From: an uncultured Prevotellaceae bacterium
Lineage (GTDB): Bacteria; Bacteroidota; Bacteroidia; Bacteroidales; UBA932
DNA: 58,978 nucleotides
NCBI GenBank assembly: GCA_947166905.1
Contig: CAMVFZ010000011.1
Span: 1-58,978, forward strand
Direction of reading: 5' to 3'
In this document: positions 54,499 through 58,978 of the stretch, piece by piece
How positions within the stretch are numbered: the first letter of the stretch is position 1
Layout: each line of letters begins with the position of its first letter
Program-made: the position numbers and the translations under genes
Notes under the pieces: model-generated
Databases searched by the model: none
What the model was told of the DNA's origin: nothing
Seen by the model: only the letters and a program-made list of their open reading frames with translations

Positions 54499-54575
54499 AT
54501 TGAGTATCAATGAGTTACGCATTTTAACTCCCGAATTTTTCCGGAGTTAAATCACGTAAGTGCCTGATAATCAAT
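54499..54575. repeat. ~77-nt imperfect palindromic repeat, copy C
   Basis: It is nearly identical to copy A (29949-30025): the outer arms, the TTACG/CGTAA segment and the inner arms TTTAACTCC/GGAGTTAAA are shared, and differences are almost confined to the terminal loop. It lies directly downstream of maf. Confidence 0.85.
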
Positions 54576-54663
54576 CTTGGTATTCTTTTTGCGCCGGCGG
54601 CAGGTAAAGCACCCTCAGGCCAGAAAATATGATATAAAATATGCATAAAAAAGTGTAAGGAAA

Positions 54664-54734
54664 CAGGGTGTTTTTACTTACAGACTGAAAGAAAACGAGA
54701 GGAATAAAATCGTTTTAGTGTAAGTAACGCCCTG
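54664..54734. repeat. nested hairpin downstream of maf
   Basis: Outer arms CAGGG (54664-54668)/CCCTG (54730-54734), then ACTTACA (54676-54682)/TGTAAGT (54719-54725), and inner AAAACGA (54692-54698)/TCGTTTT (54710-54716) all pair perfectly with short internal loops. No T-run follows on the plus strand. Confidence 0.65.
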
Positions 54735-54790
54735 AAAACGTGGTCGTTAGGTAAACAATTATTGCATATTTTACGCCATATTGATTACAG

Positions 54791-54842
54791 TTTTAACGGA
54801 GGTTAAAACGTTGTAGTTAAGCGAGTTAGACTTCCGTTAAAA
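54791..54842. repeat. 10-bp perfect inverted repeat before the small-RNA promoter
   Basis: TTTTAACGGA (54791-54800) pairs with TCCGTTAAAA (54833-54842), and the right arm runs into AT-rich sequence. An alternative shorter pairing TTTTAAC/GTTAAAA lies at the left arm. It may act as a weak terminator that isolates the downstream promoter. Confidence 0.55.
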
Positions 54843-54869
54843 ATATTTATTAAAAAAAAGTTAAAATTT

Positions 54870-54900
54870 TTTGCAGATTTAATTTTTTCAATTAACTTTG
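54870..54900 (+). promoter_or_regulatory. promoter of a candidate small RNA (TTTG-N19-TAACTTTG)
   Basis: TTTG (54870-54873) and TAACTTTG (54893-54900) with a 19-base spacer: a full consensus match. No protein gene of normal size follows before the terminator at 55020-55055. Confidence 0.82.
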
Positions 54901-54906
54901 CACTCA

Positions 54907-55055
54907 GAGTTGATGGGGTAGTGATTCCTTGTGACTCTTTGGTTATTAGTTTTAGTGTTATTAATTATGTGGTTTAGCAAGACGGTTCACGCGTGAGCGT
55001 CAACAACTTGCAAAGGATGGAGCTGGTTCTGCAAAGAAACAGCTCTTTTCTTTTT
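54907..55055 (+). ncRNA. candidate ~150-nt small RNA with 9-codon ORF
   Basis: It is bounded by a consensus promoter and a terminator. GTTGATG (54909-54915) pairs with CGTCAAC (54998-55004) as a closing stem, and TCACGCGTGA (54987-54996) is a palindrome. A short frame, 54967-54996, encodes MWFSKTVHA. The RNA could be a trans-acting regulator, a tiny-peptide mRNA, or both. It does not show the hallmarks I know for 4.5S RNA, tmRNA or RNase P. Confidence 0.6.
55020..55055 (+). terminator. intrinsic terminator of the candidate small RNA
   Basis: GAGCTG (55020-55025) pairs with CAGCTC (55040-55045), followed by TTTTCTTTTT. This is a textbook rho-independent terminator on the plus strand. Confidence 0.82.
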
Positions 55056-55077
55056 GTCAAAATCCCATGCAGATTAA

Positions 55078-55108
55078 TTTGCAGATAAAGATATTTTAGC
55101 TATCTTTG
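55078..55108 (+). promoter_or_regulatory. tRNA-Cys promoter (TTTG-N19-TATCTTTG)
   Basis: TTTG (55078-55081) and TATCTTTG (55101-55108), 19 bases apart, with the mature tRNA starting 12 bases later. Confidence 0.85.
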
Positions 55109-55119
55109 CAATCCTTTCC

Positions 55120-55190
55120 GGTGCGATGGCCGAGCGGTTAGGCACAGGTCTGCAAAACCTGCTACAGCGGTTCGATTCCGCTTCGCACCT
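55120..55190 (+). tRNA. tRNA-Cys (GCA)
   Basis: The 71-nt cloverleaf has acceptor arms GGTGCGA (55120-55126) and TCGCACC (55183-55189) with discriminator T. The anticodon stem CAGGT/ACCTG encloses loop CTGCAAA with anticodon GCA at 55152-55154. The T arm contains GGTTCGATTCC. CCA is not encoded and must be added after transcription. Confidence 0.97.
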
Positions 55191-55193
55191 CTA

Positions 55194-55221
55194 AATGCCT
55201 CTGACTTATGCCAGGGGCATT
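55194..55221 (+). terminator. hairpin after tRNA-Cys
   Basis: AATGCCTCTG (55194-55203) pairs with CAGGGGCATT (55212-55221) with one T-G wobble. It lacks a downstream T-run, so it may be a processing or weak termination signal. Confidence 0.55.
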
Positions 55222-55254
55222 ATCCATTAATAATAGGCATTAAAAACAAACACC

Positions 55255-55920
55255 ATGAAATTTCTGGCAAGCATACTGGCCGCCGCAGCACTTTTGGTCG
55301 CCTGCAACAGCAAAAAAGTAGCAGATGATAACAAACTCAGGACCGGAGATCTTATCTTTATCGGCATCCCTGCATCCTATACACTGGACAGTACCAGTAT
55401 TGCCGATGCCATTTCCGATGCTACCGGTAATGACACGCTGAATCTTATCCACGTTGCCATTGCAGAGGTTGAAGCCGATACTACATGGATTATTGATGCC
55501 ACGATCAAGTACAATACCGACAGGCATCCTCTGGACAGCATGCTTCAGCAGTTCAAGCTTAGAGGCGGCGTAGATCCCACTTACATTGTCAAGAGGCTTC
55601 CGGACAGCTGCGACGTTAATGCTGCTATAGAGCGCGCCAAAACCTTCTGCGGCCAGCCTTATGACATGGCTTTTACAGCAGATAATGGCGCAATGTACTG
55701 CTCTGAGCTTGTACAGAACAGTTTCCTTGACAGCAAGGGCAACAGGCTGTTCCAGAGCCAGCCTATGAATTTCAAAAATAAAGACGGGGAATTCCCTACC
55801 TATTGGGTTCAGCTCTTCGAGCTTCTGGGCTCGCCTATCCCTCAGGATATGCCCGGAACCAACCCCCAGGATATGTCTACCTCTCCCCTGCTCAGAACAG
55901 TTAACGTAGACATACTCTAG
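55255..55920 (+). CDS. YiiX/YebB-like NlpC/P60-superfamily lipoprotein (permuted papain-like)
   Basis: The 221-residue protein has an SPII signal (AAAALLVACNSKK). It shows the circularly permuted NlpC/P60 order: LRTGDLIFIG, then histidine in NLIHVAIAEVE, then the cysteine late in MYCSELVQNSF. Members are thought to hydrolyse amide or thioester bonds at the envelope; the substrate is unknown. The start ATG is followed by a normal lipobox. It sits alone between tRNA-Cys and the convergent rlmI. Confidence 0.82.
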   Translation: MKFLASILAAAALLVACNSKKVADDNKLRTGDLIFIGIPASYTLDSTSIADAISDATGNDTLNLIHVAIAEVEADTTWIIDATIKYNTDRHPLDSMLQQFKLRGGVDPTYIVKRLPDSCDVNAAIERAKTFCGQPYDMAFTADNGAMYCSELVQNSFLDSKGNRLFQSQPMNFKNKDGEFPTYWVQLFELLGSPIPQDMPGTNPQDMSTSPLLRTVNVDIL

Positions 55921-55931
55921 TTTTTTAAATA

Positions 55932-55953
55932 GCAGACAGCGGAAGCAGTCTGC
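55932..55953. terminator. hairpin between converging genes
   Basis: GCAGAC (55932-55937) pairs with GTCTGC (55948-55953). On the minus strand it runs into TATTTAAAAAA; on the plus strand into a weaker CACTGTTTATT. It is a possible shared terminator of modest strength. Confidence 0.5.
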
Positions 55954-55959
55954 CACTGT

Positions 55960-57153
55960 TTATTCTACGTAAAGAAGCAAGCCTTTAAGATACTCGCCTT
56001 CGGGATGGTAGATGGATACAGGATGGTCTGACGGCTGGCTCAAACGGGCCAAAATACGCACCTTCCTGCCAGTCTGCGCCGCAGCAGAGAACACTGCCAG
56101 AGCAAACGCCTCCTTATCAACAGCCTGAGAGCAGCTGAAAGTGAAAACAAGGCCACCAGGAGCAACTTTACCTATAGCAGCCGCATTCAGCCTCTGATAA
56201 GCCCTCAAAGCGTTGCTAAGGGCTCCCCTATGCTTTGCAAATGCCGGCGGATCCACAATCATAAGATCGTATGCATCTTCAGGGGCCTTTTTAAGGAAAT
56301 CGATAGCATCCGCACAGTAGCTGGTATGCAGCTCCGGAGCAAAACCATTAAGAGCCACATTCTTGTCTACCATTGACATAGCCTTGGCAGAACTGTCTAC
56401 AGAATCAACGTGCACTGCACCAGCACCAAGGGCATAGATAGAAAAGCCTCCAGTATAGCAGAAAAGATTGAGCACACGGCGTCCTGCAGCATATTTCTCT
56501 ACAAGAGCACGGTTAACGCGCTGATCCAGGAAGAAACCAGTCTTCTGGCCCTCGCTCCAATTCACAAAGAACTTGTGGCCACCCTCGGTAACAACCTCCT
56601 CATCGGCCGTAAAACCATCGGCCTTGTACAAATAACCATCCACAAGGTCAAGACCCGCCTTGAAAGGAGCAGTACCGGAACTCTTGTCATACACAGCCTT
56701 GAGCGAAGGACCGTAAACGGCACACAAAGCCTCGCAAATCTGCTTCTTGGCCCTGAACATACCAGCAGAATGAGCCTGCAGCACACAGACGCCATTGTAA
56801 TAATCGACAATAAGACCGGGAAGATTATCACCCTCTCCATGAACAAGACGATAGCAGTCAGAATCCGGAGCCGATGCAAACCCGCAAGCCTTGCGAACCT
56901 CCAAAGCCCTGGAAATCATCACCTTCCAAAAATCGGCAGGCAAAGACTCCAGTTCAAAACTAAGTACACGTACCGCAATTGAACCTATCTGGTAATGGCC
57001 AATGGCAAGGAAACTGCCGTCGGCGGCATACACCGACACCACGTCACCCTCTGCCGGATTACCGTTAATCTGTGCTATCGCACCTGAAAACACCCAGGGA
57101 TGGAAGCGCCTCAGAGACTCTTCACGCCCCTTTTTCAAATATATCTTAACCAT
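55960..57153 (-). CDS. class I SAM-dependent rRNA methyltransferase, RlmI family
   Basis: The 397 residues show the N-terminal PUA domain (HPWVFSGAIAQINGNPAEGDVV), the RlmI middle domain (DNLPGLIVDYYNGVCVLQ) and the Rossmann methyltransferase domain (RRVLNLFCYTGGFSIYALGAGA, DLMIVDPPAFAKHRG). RlmI makes 5-methylcytidine at 23S rRNA position 1962 in E. coli. The exact target here is inferred. It overlaps the start of the exonuclease gene's end by 8 bases. Confidence 0.9.
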   Translation of the reverse strand: MVKIYLKKGREESLRRFHPWVFSGAIAQINGNPAEGDVVSVYAADGSFLAIGHYQIGSIAVRVLSFELESLPADFWKVMISRALEVRKACGFASAPDSDCYRLVHGEGDNLPGLIVDYYNGVCVLQAHSAGMFRAKKQICEALCAVYGPSLKAVYDKSSGTAPFKAGLDLVDGYLYKADGFTADEEVVTEGGHKFFVNWSEGQKTGFFLDQRVNRALVEKYAAGRRVLNLFCYTGGFSIYALGAGAVHVDSVDSSAKAMSMVDKNVALNGFAPELHTSYCADAIDFLKKAPEDAYDLMIVDPPAFAKHRGALSNALRAYQRLNAAAIGKVAPGGLVFTFSCSQAVDKEAFALAVFSAAAQTGRKVRILARLSQPSDHPVSIYHPEGEYLKGLLLYVE

Positions 57154-57793
57154 TGTTCTCTGTATTATGTTCTACCGGCTGCGGGGCCATTTCCTCCGGA
57201 GTAAGCGGATTCTTCTCCGTCACCTGAAGACACTTGTACATCTCCCTGCACACCCAGGCATCCGTAGCGGCATATTTCTGCTGTGACTCTGAAAGAGACT
57301 CCGCCTCCCAGTTGGAAAGCTGCTGGCTCTTGGATATCCTCATTCCAAGTATTATCGCCGACATCTTCTTGACACTCTTGTCCTTAATCCCCCACTCCCA
57401 AACTATCTTCTGAAGGTCCACGAAGCCACGGGCCTCGAACTTGGCATAATGCTGCAGACCCCTGATATCATCGGCCACGGCGGCACCAATCTTAAGTATA
57501 TTGGCATCGGACAGTATGCGGCAAAGCTTCTTTTGCATGCCAAGGGTCTTTATTCGGAAGAGAAAGGCCTTCTCTGCACCGCTGAGCTGCAAAAGCGCCA
57601 CGCCAAAATGAGGCTGATGCGCACTGAAACAAGGCCTTGATTCCGTATCAAAGCCTAGGATGCTCTTAGTCTTAAGATATCTTATTGCATGCTCAAAATC
57701 TTTTCCCGGCTTGTCTATGACGGTAATACTGCCCTCGAAGGCAGCCAGGGGAAGACGCGCTATATCCTCGTTATCTACACTCTTAACGAACAT
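57146..57793 (-). CDS. RNase D-like 3'-5' exonuclease domain protein
   Basis: The 215-residue protein has the DEDDy exonuclease fold: GFDTESRP (first Asp and Glu), KIGAAVADDIRGL (second Asp) and YAATDAWVCREMY (Tyr and last Asp). It lacks the HRDC domains of full RNase D. The ATG at 57793 (MFVKSVDNEDI) is chosen; a TTG further upstream would extend into the preceding gene. It overlaps the lipoprotein stop by 11 bases and rlmI by 8 bases, so the three genes look coupled. Confidence 0.87.
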   Translation of the reverse strand: MFVKSVDNEDIARLPLAAFEGSITVIDKPGKDFEHAIRYLKTKSILGFDTESRPCFSAHQPHFGVALLQLSGAEKAFLFRIKTLGMQKKLCRILSDANILKIGAAVADDIRGLQHYAKFEARGFVDLQKIVWEWGIKDKSVKKMSAIILGMRISKSQQLSNWEAESLSESQQKYAATDAWVCREMYKCLQVTEKNPLTPEEMAPQPVEHNTENNG

Positions 57794-58958
57794 ACTCAGA
57801 GAAAATCTTTGGAGTACTGACAATCATCAGGTTCCTGAGGTCTTCAGTCAGATATTTGTCTTTCAGTTCTACAGTAACGTATGAGGAATCGTGCTCAGAA
57901 GCGGCTGTAACGTACAAATTAACCTGAGGATAGGCAATCTTGTGGGTGAATGCGTTATCTCCGCGAAGGAACTTGTAGCAAGCCATTGCAACGGACTCTT
58001 CAAAGCCAATCACCTTGAATTCAGGGTCGATGTAATTAACATATGTGATATAGCTGTCCTGATCTACGGCCAGGACTGATTTTACAGCCTCACGGAGCTC
58101 TTCAACAGGAACGGACAAATCATCAACGATAAGTGCCTGAAGGCGGCCTTTTTCCTCTGAATCCGCATACTTCTGCATAAAGTCAAGGAAACGGTTGATG
58201 ACAGTGGAATCCTGAGCCGGGGTAAAGACGGTATACTTGGCCGTCTTGTCACCACGCTGGTCCCTCATCTTATCGAAGACCTTTGCGTAAACACCGCTCT
58301 GAAGCACGTCTGAGGTAGTCCAAACGCCAATGTTCATGCCTTCTCCGCAAGCTTCCCAAGCCTCATCTAGCATTGCATGGACGGGAGAAATAACCTTGAC
58401 CTTTGAGCCTGTAAGCGCATTCAAAGTATCGATATCGTCATATCCGAAAGCCGATGACAACACGCTTGACAGAATAACCAGCTTAGCCCCAGATTTCTGG
58501 ACGATCTTGTCCTTGTCGTAGGCATTCAGGTAGCATGCAGTATCCAGCGCAGCCACGTAATTGCGCACATTGATCTCTGACAGAAGGTCTTCCTTGCCGC
58601 TGGCAACAATCTTTGCGTAAGAGCCGTTGAACCTGTCCAGAATAGGGCTGATGGTTTCTCCGGCGAAGTCCGGCAGACCGTCACTCTTGGCACGGCCGCT
58701 GATATTGTCGAACCTATCGCAGGTCAAAAGGCTTTCAGAGATAAGGAGGCTGGCCTCCGGTTCTCCGATTACCGATATCTCTCCATGTATATTTCTGCTG
58801 CGGCTGGCCGATACTATCTGGTATTCGGTCTGCGTAGTATCATTGATCAGGCTCATGGCATACTCTCCTACTACCACGCTATTGGCCTGAGGGCCCTTGC
58901 AGGCAGGAAAGAGAGCCATAACAGCCGCTACGGCAGATAAACTGACAATACTTCTCAT
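57783..58958 (-). CDS. unrecognised lipoprotein of Bacteroidota type
   Basis: The 391-residue protein has an SPII signal (SAVAAVMALFPACKG). I do not recognise the family with confidence. The middle part (KLVILSSVLSSAFGYDDIDTL, MNIGVWTTSDVLQSGVYAKVF, RLQALIVDDLSV) has alternating beta/alpha character like a periplasmic binding fold or Rossmann-like domain, without catalytic motifs that I can name. It is the first gene of a coupled trio with the exonuclease and rlmI; its promoter lies beyond the window edge. Confidence 0.7.
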   Translation of the reverse strand: MRSIVSLSAVAAVMALFPACKGPQANSVVVGEYAMSLINDTTQTEYQIVSASRSRNIHGEISVIGEPEASLLISESLLTCDRFDNISGRAKSDGLPDFAGETISPILDRFNGSYAKIVASGKEDLLSEINVRNYVAALDTACYLNAYDKDKIVQKSGAKLVILSSVLSSAFGYDDIDTLNALTGSKVKVISPVHAMLDEAWEACGEGMNIGVWTTSDVLQSGVYAKVFDKMRDQRGDKTAKYTVFTPAQDSTVINRFLDFMQKYADSEEKGRLQALIVDDLSVPVEELREAVKSVLAVDQDSYITYVNYIDPEFKVIGFEESVAMACYKFLRGDNAFTHKIAYPQVNLYVTAASEHDSSYVTVELKDKYLTEDLRNLMIVSTPKIFSEYVR

Positions 58959-58978
58959 ATCAAAATGAAATTTCCTGC

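Overview
The window reads as chromosome of a Bacteroidales-type bacterium (Bacteroidota). The grounds are promoters of the TTTG-N19/20-TAnnTTTG type in front of many genes, almost no Shine-Dalgarno sites, and a lineage-typical protein set: long-tailed Rho, PPi-type phosphofructokinase, DUF3467, DUF2807, a short phosphatidylserine decarboxylase, an LptD-like barrel and many SPII lipoproteins. I cannot name a genus from the sequence alone.

Layout. 1-389: motif-rich gap. 0.39-6.5 kb (minus): mnmE, rho and an lptD-like gene, with a divergent promoter to a cell-wall amidase. 8.0-16.3 kb (plus): dnaA, pepD, rpe, then rsfS-ftsH-cdsA-psd, with birA on the opposite strand; a bidirectional terminator closes the block. 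16.4-24.6 kb (minus): ligA, relA/spoT, an Ig-like lipoprotein, a beta-barrel protein and ispG, mostly overlapping by a few bases. 24.7-29.7 kb (plus): pfp with a GH13 amylase-family gene, then a TamA/BamA-like barrel. 29.75-33.19 kb: accessory island. 33.2-46.9 kb: rarA, a GNAT-like gene, rlmD-antiporter-mscS, an acyltransferase, queA, an XRE regulator, a pyrD-like gene, cinA, an M19 dipeptidase and a DUF2807 protein. 46.9-52.9 kb (minus): valS, thioesterase, tatA, tatC, ABC-F. 53.0-59.0 kb: DUF3467, kdsC, maf, a candidate small RNA, tRNA-Cys, a papain-like lipoprotein, rlmI, an RNase D-like exonuclease and an unrecognised lipoprotein.

The most unusual DNA is the island between two convergent housekeeping genes, the tamA-like gene and rarA. 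It holds a toxin-antitoxin-like pair with a palindromic operator, a promoter-driven rod-shaped RNA candidate, an AT-rich Big2-type lipoprotein, dispersed palindromic repeats, a 263-nt element closed by a 22-bp inverted repeat, and a chain of perfect hairpins. Both edges carry short inverted copies of the last codons of the flanking gene (IHLGVG for the barrel gene, WPKYYGSK for rarA). A further same-strand rarA-like tail lies directly beside the 263-nt element. This suggests repeated recombination or insertion at these gene ends.

A ~77-nt imperfect palindrome occurs three times in the window, and one copy has a wholly different but still self-complementary inner arm. Other points: a pyrD homologue lacking most orotate-binding residues, a promoter-terminator-bounded small RNA carrying a 9-codon ORF, an internally duplicated Rho tail and a compact IspG.
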